Below are positions 42,469-51,627 of a stretch of DNA of 64,000 bases, in pieces. The DNA is taken from contig CALFWW010000002.1 in the NCBI GenBank assembly GCA_937928575.1, positions 1-64,000 of the forward strand. The letters run 5' to 3'. Numbering within the stretch: the first letter of the stretch is position 1; each line of letters opens with the position of its first letter. The position numbers and the translations under genes are program-made. The stretch is from an uncultured Saprospiraceae bacterium. GTDB lineage: Bacteria > Bacteroidota > Bacteroidia > Chitinophagales > Saprospiraceae. The notes under the pieces are model-generated. The model saw only the letters and a list, made by a program, of their open reading frames with translations, did no database searches and was not told the origin of the DNA.

Positions 42469-43500
42469 CTATTCCACCTTAGCCATCTCCCGATGCGGAT
42501 TATAGGCACCAGCACTTTTCAACGCTTTTTTTGCAGCCTCGGTCACATCACCCGCAAATCCCTTTTCATAACGCGCATCCAGCACATACGCTTTGATCTT
42601 GACATTTGTAGCTGGTTTGTTATCAAAATGGTCAAAAAACAAGATGACGACTGGTTTATCAATATTCAAATATCTGGAAGTAATAGCTGCTTCAAAAGCA
42701 ATTTTTCTGACCGTTTCTACATTGATGTCAATCGGTAACCATAGGTCCACGACCACCATACAATCTAGTGCCCCTGAATTGGCATTGGAAACATTATCAC
42801 TAATAATTTTCGCATTTGGGACCGTCACGATAGAATCATCTAGTGTATTGATTTGTGTATTTCTAAGTCCAATATTCATCACCTCTCCGTAACTATTGTC
42901 GATGTTGACACGGTCTCCAATTTGAAAAGGACGATCGAAAAGAATCAGTAAACCTCCAAAAATATTTTTGACAATATCCTGTGCTGCAAAACCCAGTGCC
43001 AAAGCCGAAGATCCCATCATTGCCATCAAGGCTTCTTGTGATGGATGAAATAATGTGAAGATCAAACTCGACAAACCAATAATCCACAACAATACATTGA
43101 CAATTGGTTGGATTCGCAAAATTTTAAGTCGGTGACGGTTAAATCGTTTCACCAAATATTGCATGGACCAGTTGTTGATACGCGTCGTCAGCCATATCAT
43201 GAATAGGATGACAATCGCTGTCAATATATTTTCTGGCGAAATAATATTGGTCGCTTTCTCAAGTACGCCACCTACATTACCAGTAACACCTCCGACTACA
43301 CCACCTACATTTTCTGTTACTCCATCCACTGCATTGTTTACATTATTTTTCACACCATCCACAAATCCTGGTTGGTTCTTTTTAACGGGTGGTTTCGGAG
43401 CATCCGGTTGTTGTGCAAATAAAGGTTGAAGCGTAAAGCATAGCAAAAATAACAATACAAATGCAAAAACAGATTCTATTTTTTTAAAGCGAAAACTCAT
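42469..43500 (-). CDS. MscS-family mechanosensitive channel with Gly/Val/Asn repeat linker
   Basis: 343 residues. Signal peptide about 1-30 (LQPLFAQ). A periplasmic stretch (about 40-82) contains amphipathic repeats such as NNVNNAVDGVTENVGGVVGG. Three transmembrane helices span about 88-108, 128-150 and 155-175; the third holds the Gly/Ala-rich pore helix MMGSSALALGFAAQDIVKNIFGG. The MscS beta domain follows (about 186-250; DRPFQIGDRVNIDNSYGEVMNIG) and then the C-terminal alpha/beta domain. The channel should open on membrane tension. The upstream ATPase gene overlaps its start as TAATG (one base), so production of the two proteins is coupled. Confidence 0.88.
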   Translation of the reverse strand: MSFRFKKIESVFAFVLLFLLCFTLQPLFAQQPDAPKPPVKKNQPGFVDGVKNNVNNAVDGVTENVGGVVGGVTGNVGGVLEKATNIISPENILTAIVILFMIWLTTRINNWSMQYLVKRFNRHRLKILRIQPIVNVLLWIIGLSSLIFTLFHPSQEALMAMMGSSALALGFAAQDIVKNIFGGLLILFDRPFQIGDRVNIDNSYGEVMNIGLRNTQINTLDDSIVTVPNAKIISDNVSNANSGALDCMVVVDLWLPIDINVETVRKIAFEAAITSRYLNIDKPVVILFFDHFDNKPATNVKIKAYVLDARYEKGFAGDVTEAAKKALKSAGAYNPHREMAKVE

Positions 43501-44684
43501 TAGGTAAGATTAAAATTTCGATTTAATCTGCTATGAAACAGACTTTGCAATTCTTTTAAGTATAGTAGATTGATTTGGTACTCGAGATCATCAGAGGCTT
43601 TGTATTTTTTCGGATATAACAGGTTTTTCTCTCGCAAAAATTCCAGCGACAACCGACTTCCTTTACTCGAATTTCTCAACACCATTCTCAATTCCTTCAC
43701 GGATAATGAAGTGTGCTGCATAATAGCTTCTAGTATCATCAACTCATGAAGCGATAATTCCATATTAAGTTTGGGTTCAAAAGCACGAACGTACACTTTT
43801 TTTTCTTTGACTCGGTGTACTGAATTGTGCCAAAATAACATGGAACGCGAAATATTTCCGTTTGAAAAATTGAACATCTGCTTGTAAAATGAGGATTCTA
43901 GTGATTCCTGTTTTTCACCAGCAGTCATCGCCTTGTATTTTGTAGCAGCTCTTTTTGTGAGTCCTTTTGGTTTTAAATAAACAATTTCAAAATCTTTATT
44001 TCTATCCAAAATCACTTTTTTCATATTCTCAAAATCGAATGGCTGTAATCTAACGATTGATAAAAAATTCGAAGTAAATCCAATGGTACTCTCCAAATAG
44101 TACAAACTATATTTATTGATCGTGGTAATCCAATAAATTTTTTCTTTGGTCGAATGAATGAATAATAAAAAATCTTCTAACAAATTAAATCCGCCAACTT
44201 TTCTCAAAAATAATCTTTCTACATTTTCAAAAACAATCACTCGTTCTTCTTCACCGATTTTTGTCCCTAGATCTTCTAAGTTCTTTGCACCTTCTATTCC
44301 CAATACTTTTGAAAGTTCTTTGCAAAGTTCAAAATGCGAATTGAAGTTCATGTCATTTTCCATGATGTCGACTTGACCATAGAGACTGCAACTCGCGTTT
44401 AGCAAACTACTCATTCCTGCACCAGCTTCACCAACCAGCAAAAGTGCGTTTTTTGTTATTTTATAATTATTGTAAGCCTTTTCCAGAACGGAAATTTCTT
44501 CTTCACGGGCAAGTACTTGAGATTTGTCGTACAACGGATTTAAGGTAAAACGCTGCATGTATTCTTCTGGAATCTCAGCCTTCTCTTCTACTTCTTCTAA
44601 TTCATGCGTCTCCTTGCTAGCTCCAATTTGAAGACTATCTAAAAACCATTCTTTTAATTTAATCCACTGTTCAGGAAACTTCAA
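43500..44684 (-). CDS. AAA/Cdc6-like P-loop protein lacking the Walker A lysine, coupled to MscS
   Basis: 394 residues. The start of the ATPase domain reads QVLAREEEISVLEKAYNNY (about 56-74), as in Cdc6/STAND-type ATPases. The Walker A loop is GEAGAGMSS (85-93), with Met91 where Lys is expected. Walker B is VIVFENVE (149-156), sensor 1 is ITTINKYS (186-193), and a sensor-2-like NISRSMLFW lies at 277-285. A winged-helix-like C-terminal domain (about 308-385; LSLHELMILEAIMQHTSLSV) ends the protein. No signal peptide or transmembrane segment. The neighbour suggests that it regulates or assembles with the channel; this is inference. With the lysine missing, nucleotide hydrolysis is uncertain. Confidence 0.7.
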   Translation of the reverse strand: MKFPEQWIKLKEWFLDSLQIGASKETHELEEVEEKAEIPEEYMQRFTLNPLYDKSQVLAREEEISVLEKAYNNYKITKNALLLVGEAGAGMSSLLNASCSLYGQVDIMENDMNFNSHFELCKELSKVLGIEGAKNLEDLGTKIGEEERVIVFENVERLFLRKVGGFNLLEDFLLFIHSTKEKIYWITTINKYSLYYLESTIGFTSNFLSIVRLQPFDFENMKKVILDRNKDFEIVYLKPKGLTKRAATKYKAMTAGEKQESLESSFYKQMFNFSNGNISRSMLFWHNSVHRVKEKKVYVRAFEPKLNMELSLHELMILEAIMQHTSLSVKELRMVLRNSSKGSRLSLEFLREKNLLYPKKYKASDDLEYQINLLYLKELQSLFHSRLNRNFNLT

Positions 44685-44919
44685 ACCACTGATTTACTTA
44701 AACAATTTAACATCTGTTATTGAGACGTAAAGTTATTCAAAAAGTTGCTATTCAGGGAATTATAGATAATGATTTTATCGTATCTACCTCGGAGACACGA
44801 CAATTTGTATGGTATAATTTAAAATATGACCATTCTGTTTCCTTATTTTTCTCCTGCTTCAACCATTATATTCTAAATTAATGGCCTAAATTTTTGAAGA
44901 ATTTTATAATTGATTCAGA

Positions 44920-45138
44920 TTAAACCGTGTCATCATCCACCAAATGATCCAACGTATCATTTCCAGCAGTTTCTGATAATTTTGGTTTTCTCATCAATAA
45001 ATAAGCAGGAAGGCCGATGATTAAAATTAAGAAGGTAAAAATTGCCCATACAATTGCATTCATACCTCGACTGGTTGCATCATTATAAACCCAATATGCG
45101 GCTACACCAGCAAGAACTAATCCGATAATCGATGACAT
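44920..45138 (-). CDS. Small two-helix membrane protein
   Basis: 72 residues: helix 1 about 3-19, motif NDATSRGMNAIVWA, helix 2 about 28-48 (FLILIIGLPAYLL), then an acidic tail ending LDHLVDDDTV. The layout resembles small PLDc_N-like or YqaE-like membrane proteins, but I do not assign a family. A similar acidic tail is found in the next small gene upstream. Confidence 0.6.
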   Translation of the reverse strand: MSSIIGLVLAGVAAYWVYNDATSRGMNAIVWAIFTFLILIIGLPAYLLMRKPKLSETAGNDTLDHLVDDDTV

Positions 45139-45295
45139 AATTTTAAGTTTTGTTTTTAAAATATTTTGATTTAAGCCACTTCAAATTAGGAATAAAACTT
45201 GAATTTCTATATTAGATTCAAAATTATATGAAATGTCGACTAAAAAAAACGAGATATGTCAATTAGCTACTCATGATTTCAGATGTACTATTCCT

Positions 45296-45487
45296 TCATA
45301 AATCTTCATCCAATATATCATCCATATGCGTATCCAAAATATCATCTGATTTCGATTTACGCTGAATATAAATTCCATGAAATATCCAGACAAAAATCAT
45401 AAGCAGTACAATGAAAAAAATGAAAATTCCTGGATGCTCATTGTAGAATAAATTAATCACCAAAAGAAATAAAACAAGCGGCTTCAT
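45296..45487 (-). CDS. Small membrane protein with acidic tail
   Basis: 63 residues, with two hydrophobic segments (about 3-14 and 19-38, GIFIFFIVLLMIFVWIFHGI), a basic stop-transfer YIQRKSKS, then DDILDTHMDDILDEDL. It has the same strand and style as the gene at 44920-45138, 157 bases downstream. A hairpin precedes its start. No family recognised. Confidence 0.5.
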   Translation of the reverse strand: MKPLVLFLLVINLFYNEHPGIFIFFIVLLMIFVWIFHGIYIQRKSKSDDILDTHMDDILDEDL

Positions 45488-45501
45488 TCAACCAAGTTAA
45501 A

Positions 45502-45544
45502 TAAAAAAAGACTACTCCGAATTACTTTTAATCCAGAAGTAGTC
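45502..45544 (-). terminator. Hairpin with T run upstream of a small membrane gene
   Basis: gactact / agtagtc (45510-45516 with 45538-45544) and, on the minus strand, seven T after the stem. It lies just before the start at 45487, where no annotated minus-strand gene ends, so it could be a leader attenuator or end a small RNA. The remaining 45545-45805 shows no other feature apart from the dnaG upstream region. Confidence 0.5.
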
Positions 45545-45805
45545 TACACTTAATTAGAGAACACCCGTATGATGTACCATTTAAACGAATGCTATTCTCT
45601 TCTTTTTGTTATCAATATTAATAGTGTGTTAAAATCATATGCTTAGTTTGTTGATTATCAATGTTTTATATAGTTAAATAACCCATTCGTTAAAAAACGT
45701 TAAGCTTCGTTAAAATATATTAAGGAAAAGAAAGGGTTCCAATTTTGGGTTCGTATCTTAGTGAATTCAATAGAACAAGAGTTGAAACATACTATTTAAG
45801 TAACC

Positions 45806-47788
45806 ATGATTTCTCAGAAAACCATCGCACAAATTTTTGAAACGGCCAAGATCGAGGATGTGGTTGGCGACTTCGTCAATCTAAAGCGGCGTGGTGTCAA
45901 CATGATTGGACTCTGTCCTTTCCATGATGAAAAGACACCGTCCTTTACCGTTTCTCCTGCCAAAAATATTTGCAAATGTTTCGGTTGCGGCAAAGGTGGA
46001 AGTCCTGTCAGTTTTTTGATGGAACATGACAACCTCACTTACCCGGAAGCGCTGAGAGTGTTGGCAAAAAAGTATGGCATCGAAATCGAAGAAGATGGGA
46101 ATCCAGATAAATCAAAGGAAGAAAGACAACACCTAGAAAGTCTTTATCTAATCAATCAATTCACCAAAGATTTTTTCATTGATCAAATGAATAATACCGA
46201 TATCGGCAGAAGTGTCGGTTTGCATTATTTCAAAGATAGAGGTTTTAGAGAAGATATTATCGAACGTTTTGGATTGGGCTACTCACCGAATGATGGGAAA
46301 AGTTTGATGAAAAAATTGGACGATGTAGGTTACGAAAAAACGTTGTATGAAAAATTAGGAGTCGTCAAAAATGGTCGTGATTTTTTTAGAGGTCGAGTGA
46401 TGTTCCCGATTCATAATCTGACTGGAAAATGTATTGGTTTTGGTGGACGTATTTTGAAAGCTAACAAGAAAGCTCCGAAATATGTCAATTCCAGTGAAGC
46501 AGAAATTTACAATAAAAGTAAAATCCTGTACGGGATGTTTTTTGCTAAAAATGCAATTCGTAAAAAGGATGAATGTATTTTGGTCGAAGGTTACACCGAT
46601 ACGATTTCGTTGCATCAAGCAGGTATTGAAAATGTAGTCGCTTCTTCCGGAACTTCATTGACGATTGAACAAATTCGTTTAATCAAGCGATTCACCCCAA
46701 ACATTAAAATCCTATATGACGGAGATGCTGCAGGTGTGAAAGCCGCATTACGTGGATTGGACTTGGTCTTAGAACAAGACCTGAATGTAAAAGTAGTGTT
46801 ACTACCAGAAGGGGAAGATCCTGATTCCTATGCGCAGGCGATAGGAACAGAGGCTTTTGTCAAATATTTAGATGAAAAAGCAACAGACTTTATTTTGTTT
46901 AAAATGAATTTGTTGATGGAGGAAGCGAAAGGCGATCCTGTCAAAAGAAGTGATTTGATAAAAGATATTGTCAGCAGTATTTCCAAAATTCCTGACCCAA
47001 TAAAACGTTCTGTATATGTGCGAGAATGTGCATTGCAATTGGATGTCGGAGAAAAAGTTTTGATCAATGCCGTCAATAAAAATGTGGTTGGAAATATTCA
47101 GTCCCGTCAACGACAACAAGAAATAAACGAGCGGAGAGCGAATCGAAATGCTTTTGAAGAAGCTGGATTTCCAGAAGAAGATCATAGCGGTAACAATGAC
47201 GATGAATTTGGCTTACCTGATTCGAAATCTGATAACAAGGAGTTTGAGTCTATTGGTTTTCAAGAAAAAGATATTGCGAGAATTCTTATCAATTTCGGTC
47301 ATCAAAACTTCAATGACGATAAAACGATTGCCCAATTTATTTTCACGAATATTGGTGAAATTATGGATGCGTTCAAAACAGCACCTTACAACTCAATTGT
47401 CTTTGAATATTTGGAAGCCGTCAAAAACAAAACATCGCTTTCGCCTCAACATTTCCTCAATCATTCCGATCAAAAAATTAGAGAGGTGGCATTGAACTTC
47501 AACTCGAGTCCTTATGAATATAGTCCTGGATGGAAAGAACGTTTTAATATTACTACCTCTCAACCAGAGCCAGATCAAAATTTTATCAGTGACACAACCC
47601 AAGCGCTAATGCGTTTTAAGCTCGAAAAAATAAAGGAATTGTGCGAAGAAAATTTGGAACGAATTAAGTCAATTGCTGGTGAGAAAGATCAAGCAAAAGA
47701 AAATCGATACATGCAAGTCCACATTCGATTGAAGAAAATGGAAAAGGAATTGACCGATCAATTAAATACGGTTGTTCTCAAACAATAA
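45806..47788 (+). CDS. dnaG: DNA primase
   Basis: 660 residues, normal length. The N-terminal CHC2 zinc finger has Cys37, His40, Cys58 and Cys61 (LCPFHDEKTPSF, CKCFGCGKGG). The primase catalytic core follows (about 110-370), with the TOPRIM segment CILVEGYTDTISLHQAGIEN (about 255-274) and ILYDGDAAGVKAALRG (about 301-316) providing the acidic metal ligands. The C-terminal region (about 440-660) would bind the DnaB helicase. The enzyme makes RNA primers for the replication fork. The start MISQKTIAQI is the family norm. Confidence 0.95.
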   Translation: MISQKTIAQIFETAKIEDVVGDFVNLKRRGVNMIGLCPFHDEKTPSFTVSPAKNICKCFGCGKGGSPVSFLMEHDNLTYPEALRVLAKKYGIEIEEDGNPDKSKEERQHLESLYLINQFTKDFFIDQMNNTDIGRSVGLHYFKDRGFREDIIERFGLGYSPNDGKSLMKKLDDVGYEKTLYEKLGVVKNGRDFFRGRVMFPIHNLTGKCIGFGGRILKANKKAPKYVNSSEAEIYNKSKILYGMFFAKNAIRKKDECILVEGYTDTISLHQAGIENVVASSGTSLTIEQIRLIKRFTPNIKILYDGDAAGVKAALRGLDLVLEQDLNVKVVLLPEGEDPDSYAQAIGTEAFVKYLDEKATDFILFKMNLLMEEAKGDPVKRSDLIKDIVSSISKIPDPIKRSVYVRECALQLDVGEKVLINAVNKNVVGNIQSRQRQQEINERRANRNAFEEAGFPEEDHSGNNDDEFGLPDSKSDNKEFESIGFQEKDIARILINFGHQNFNDDKTIAQFIFTNIGEIMDAFKTAPYNSIVFEYLEAVKNKTSLSPQHFLNHSDQKIREVALNFNSSPYEYSPGWKERFNITTSQPEPDQNFISDTTQALMRFKLEKIKELCEENLERIKSIAGEKDQAKENRYMQVHIRLKKMEKELTDQLNTVVLKQ

Positions 47789-47996
47789 AGTGCTGATTAA
47801 TAAGCAACAATCAGACTTACCTAACGTATTACATTTATTCATTATGTATTCTTTTTTATTTCAAATTCTTAAGAATCAACTGAATAAATTAACGATATTT
47901 GAGCAAATCTTAAATGCTACTATTATTTTAGAGTTTAAGACTCCCCCTCAACCTTATGGAAGCTACAAATTAACACTCAAAAAAAGCAGCCGGATT

Positions 47997-48857
47997 ATGA
48001 TGCTATTGATCACGCTATCTACTTTAAGCCTTACTTTATTTTTACTCCTTTCTTCCGTTGTCGGATGGTTTATTGGTTCCTTTTTGCAAAAAAAACAAGG
48101 GGCTGGGTTAGAAAATAAACTTGCTGAACTGGAAACAGAACGCTCTGATTTAATGAATGAATTAAAGAAAGAAAAAAAGCAAGGCAATCGTGTCAAACAA
48201 CAGAAAGATACCTGGCAAAATAAATTTGAAGAGGCCGAAAAGAAATACATCCCATTGACGGAACGCTCCAAAAAGGAAATTGAAAATTTGAATACCCGAA
48301 TTATGGAAGCAGAAAATGGTCGCCATAAAATGAAAACAGAACTCGATAGAAAAGTTGCAAGAGTCGATCAATTGGAAAAAGAATATGAAAAATTAAAATT
48401 GAGATACGATACCGACTTGAGTGATAGCAAAGGTTGGAAAAATAAAAGAGACACTTTGCTAAGAGAAGTAAAAGAGTATCGCGCAAAATTTGAAAGAACA
48501 GAAAAAGAAGCGGAACAACTCCGTGAAAGACTGTCCAACCAAAGTAAATCCATCAAAGAAGCACAGAAGTTTCAATCTGATTTCAGAAAGTTAAAAGCTG
48601 CTAAACAAAAACTAGAAAATGATATCGAATATTGGGAGAAGAAACATTATGACACACATCATGAGTTGGCAGCTACCATGAAAAAATTAGAAGACGGAAC
48701 TGCGAAAAATAAAGAGTTGGATTTATTCATGAAAGGTCAAGAAATCAAAGAGCAAAATATGATGAAGAAGCTGGAAGAATTCAAAACAAAATTCGTCAAC
48801 GTCAACAATCAATATCACGAATTACTTAACAAAACAAAAGCGGAGCCACGCGCTTAG
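47997..48857 (+). CDS. Membrane-anchored coiled-coil protein
   Basis: 286 residues from ATG 47997 (or 48000). The open frame extends upstream into dnaG, but that part has no protein character. One transmembrane helix (about 5-30, LSTLSLTLFLLLSSVVGWFIG) is followed by a nearly continuous coiled coil to the end (about 38-280), rich in Glu, Lys and Arg (NKLAELETERSDLMNELKKE). It is a possible envelope-anchored scaffold; no family function recognised. It lies 208 bases after dnaG on the same strand. Confidence 0.7.
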   Translation: MMLLITLSTLSLTLFLLLSSVVGWFIGSFLQKKQGAGLENKLAELETERSDLMNELKKEKKQGNRVKQQKDTWQNKFEEAEKKYIPLTERSKKEIENLNTRIMEAENGRHKMKTELDRKVARVDQLEKEYEKLKLRYDTDLSDSKGWKNKRDTLLREVKEYRAKFERTEKEAEQLRERLSNQSKSIKEAQKFQSDFRKLKAAKQKLENDIEYWEKKHYDTHHELAATMKKLEDGTAKNKELDLFMKGQEIKEQNMMKKLEEFKTKFVNVNNQYHELLNKTKAEPRA

Positions 48858-49129
48858 AACGATACCCGATTTGGCAAACGCATAGGAGAATTTCAAAATC
48901 CAAAATAGATCGTGCTTTAAGCGTAATTTTAATTGAGAGATAAACGTATTGATTCAAATCTAGTGGTTAAATCATAATGACTTCCTTCTCTCCCAAATAA
49001 CTAATAGTCAATCAATTAGGTGGTTAATTTAAAGTTTACAAACGGTCAAAATACCGATTAAAATTTTTAAATCTCTCATATAAATTTAGTTTAGTATCTT
49101 TAGCAAAACTAAAACCACCGAAGTAACCT

Positions 49130-49453
49130 TTGAAGCAATTTTTCACATATGACCTTTCTATCAAAAGCACTATATATCTATTGTTAGTTGCGCAGTTGTG
49201 TTCAACCACTTTACCTTACTGCTCTTTCTCCATGGATGGTGATACAGAAATCATAGAATTGGCCACTGAAGCAGAAGATACTGAAACCGAGAAAGAAGAT
49301 AATACAGATGAAAAAGATAAAAAACTTCAGATCGACTTAAGTGGTCTTTACGCTGTCTCATCTGATATCCTAAATAGCAATCTTGAGCTTTCTAGTATTG
49401 AGACGGTTCATCATCCGGAGATCACCACTCCTCCTCCCGAGCGCTTCCTGTGA
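49130..49453 (+). CDS. Small acidic protein with N-terminal membrane segment, TTG start
   Basis: 107 residues. The start is TTG at 49130; no ATG precedes Met35. A hydrophobic segment (about 13-30, STIYLLLVAQLCSTTLPYC) is followed by an acidic stretch (about 38-68; TEAEDTETEKEDNTDEKDKK) and LQIDLSGLYAVSSD. It lies 116 bases before the SulP gene on the same strand, with TATCTTTAG at 49095-49103 as a possible -7 element. It may be an accessory of the transporter. No family recognised. Confidence 0.5.
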   Translation: MKQFFTYDLSIKSTIYLLLVAQLCSTTLPYCSFSMDGDTEIIELATEAEDTETEKEDNTDEKDKKLQIDLSGLYAVSSDILNSNLELSSIETVHHPEITTPPPERFL

Positions 49454-49569
49454 TTCAAATATCATCAACTTCATTCAAGTAGAAGGATTTTATTTTTCCA
49501 ACATTAAAAATACATTAACGAGAAAATCAATCGGTTTGACTGATTGCATTCTCGACAATCAGAACATTT

Positions 49570-51468
49570 ATGAAATCAGAAAACGAATTTTCAGTAAAAA
49601 AGGGCATGTTCGGGTTTGACTTCTCCCACATCAAAGGCGATTTTTTCGGTGGATTGACTGCTGGAATTGTAGCATTGCCATTAGCACTTGCATTTGGTGT
49701 AAGTTCTGGGTTAGGACCGAGTGCCGGATTATATGGAGCGATTTTTATCAGTTTCTTTGCTGCTTTATTTGGAGGAACCAATACACAAATTTCCGGACCA
49801 ACTGCACCGATGACTGCACTTTCATTAGTGATTGTTGCAGGAATTGTCGCTTCATTTGATGGAGATCTCAACAAAGCACTTCCGGCGATTCTCATGGTCT
49901 TTCTATTGTCGGGAGTTATGCAGATTGGACTTGGATTGTTGGGCCTTGGAAAATACATCAAGTATATCCCCTATCCCGTTGTATCTGGATTTATGACCGC
50001 AATTGGAGTGATCATATTGGTCACACAATTATTACCGGCTATCGGTTATGATGCAACGAAGGATACAGAATATGTACAACAGTTTAAGTCGCAAGCCGAA
50101 TCCGTATTGCTCGACAGTAATTTAAAAAAGAATCTAAAAAAAGATCCAGCCTACCTGATCAACGTTTCTGATTTCCAACGAACGGTTGCATACGCTCCTA
50201 CAATTACTCCAGACAATATCACGGAAGGTGCAAAAACATTGGCGGGAAAAAGTGCATCCGGAGTAATTGGAACACTTAGAGTCTTACCTCGTGCATTATC
50301 TCAAATCAAATGGTGGGAAGTATTAATCGCCTTAGCAACGATATTCATAATCTATGGTTTTAAGCGAATTACCACAGCAATACCAAGCACATTGGTCGCA
50401 TTGCTAGTCGTATCCGGTGCTGCCATGGCCATGAATATTAATTACATTCCCATTAAAGAAATACCAAGTGGTTTTCCTACTTTAAAAATGGAAATATTTT
50501 CAGAATTTAGTTTAAGTGCCATAACACCATATATATTTACAGCACTTACATTATCATTGTTAGGAGCCATTGACTCGTTGTTAACTTCCGTCGTTGCAGA
50601 TAACATGACGAAAACAAAACATCAACCAAATAAGGAATTAATAGGTCAAGGAATTGGTAACTCTATAGCAGCGATGTTTGGAGGTATTCCCGGAGCAGGT
50701 GCAACGATCCGTACGGTTGTCAATATCAACTCTGGTGGAAAAACCAAACTCTCTGGTATGGTAGCTGGTTTGCTATTATTGACCATCTTACTGGCACTTG
50801 GACCAATTGCTTCCAAGATTCCACAAGCTGTTTTGGCAGGAATTCTGATCACCGTTGGTATTGGAGTAATGGACTACAAAGGATTGAAAGCAATCCCATA
50901 CATGCCAAAACCTGAAGTCATCATTATGCTGATTGTATTGGTACTTTCTTCGGTTTGGAACTTAGTCTATGCAGTAGGTATCGGATTGGTCATCGCATCA
51001 TTGATGTTCATGAAAAAAATCGGAGACTTGACAGCAGAGCGGTCTGATGTCAAAAACTTGGTCGAAGAAGCATGGGAGGATGAGATTGATTTCCCAATGA
51101 ATCTTAAGGAAGAAGTTTTCATCAAACACATCAAAGGACCTTTATTTTTTGGTTCAACCAGCGAATTTCAAAGTCTTTCTCAGCAAATTCCAGATACTGC
51201 GGCTACGGTAATTATCCGAATGGATCGGATGCAATATATGGACCAATCCGGTCTTTATGCGATGGAAGATGTACTCCAAGAGCTCGCACAAAAAAATACA
51301 AAAGTATTAATGGTCGATGTGCTCGAGCAACCTCGCTACATGATGGAACGAATTGACATTATTCCAGATCTCGTGCCAGAAGAAAATATCTTCAGTAATT
51401 TTAGTGAGTGTCTAGTGTGGATTAAAAATAATGTGAAAGATACGCATCCACCAAAACCACAAGCATAA
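49570..51468 (+). CDS. SulP-family anion transporter with STAS domain
   Basis: 632 residues. SulP signature near the N-terminus: GDFFGGLTAGIVALPLALAFG (about 20-40) and GLYGAIFISFFAALFGGTNTQISGP (about 53-77, in pieces GLYGAIFISFFAAL and FGGTNTQISGP). There are about 12 helices, with a ~75-residue polar insertion after helix five (about 160-235). The motif GIPGAGATIRTVVNINSGG (about 366-384) is in the transport core. The C-terminal STAS domain (about 510-620) keeps DQSGLYAMED, the regulatory Ser site. The substrate is likely sulfate, bicarbonate or another anion; sequence does not decide. Followed by a clear terminator. Confidence 0.9.
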   Translation: MKSENEFSVKKGMFGFDFSHIKGDFFGGLTAGIVALPLALAFGVSSGLGPSAGLYGAIFISFFAALFGGTNTQISGPTAPMTALSLVIVAGIVASFDGDLNKALPAILMVFLLSGVMQIGLGLLGLGKYIKYIPYPVVSGFMTAIGVIILVTQLLPAIGYDATKDTEYVQQFKSQAESVLLDSNLKKNLKKDPAYLINVSDFQRTVAYAPTITPDNITEGAKTLAGKSASGVIGTLRVLPRALSQIKWWEVLIALATIFIIYGFKRITTAIPSTLVALLVVSGAAMAMNINYIPIKEIPSGFPTLKMEIFSEFSLSAITPYIFTALTLSLLGAIDSLLTSVVADNMTKTKHQPNKELIGQGIGNSIAAMFGGIPGAGATIRTVVNINSGGKTKLSGMVAGLLLLTILLALGPIASKIPQAVLAGILITVGIGVMDYKGLKAIPYMPKPEVIIMLIVLVLSSVWNLVYAVGIGLVIASLMFMKKIGDLTAERSDVKNLVEEAWEDEIDFPMNLKEEVFIKHIKGPLFFGSTSEFQSLSQQIPDTAATVIIRMDRMQYMDQSGLYAMEDVLQELAQKNTKVLMVDVLEQPRYMMERIDIIPDLVPEENIFSNFSECLVWIKNNVKDTHPPKPQA

Positions 51469-51506
51469 ATAAAATAATTTAGTGTTCCTGCGTAGCAGTT
51501 AAACTA

Positions 51507-51542
51507 AACGGCAAAGATGAGCAATCATGTTTGCCGTTTTTT
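51507..51542 (+). terminator. Rho-independent terminator after SulP
   Basis: aacggcaaa / tttgccgtt (51507-51515 with 51530-51538), then a T run; 39 bases after the stop. Confidence 0.8.
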
Positions 51543-51627
51543 AATTGTTGAGGCGAGGATGAATTAAATGTCAATCACCTGACACGCAAATCTTTTTATT
51601 CTAGCAAAAAAGCAATAACTTGTAATC

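Noticed and set aside
44802-44822. Another end of the same element (cgacaatttgtatgg)
   Set aside because: The match is about ten bases and is expected by chance in AT-rich DNA.
47772-47996. N-terminal extension of the coiled-coil protein into dnaG
   Set aside because: The segment overlaps dnaG codons and lacks any membrane or domain signal; Met at 47997 starts directly before the transmembrane helix.
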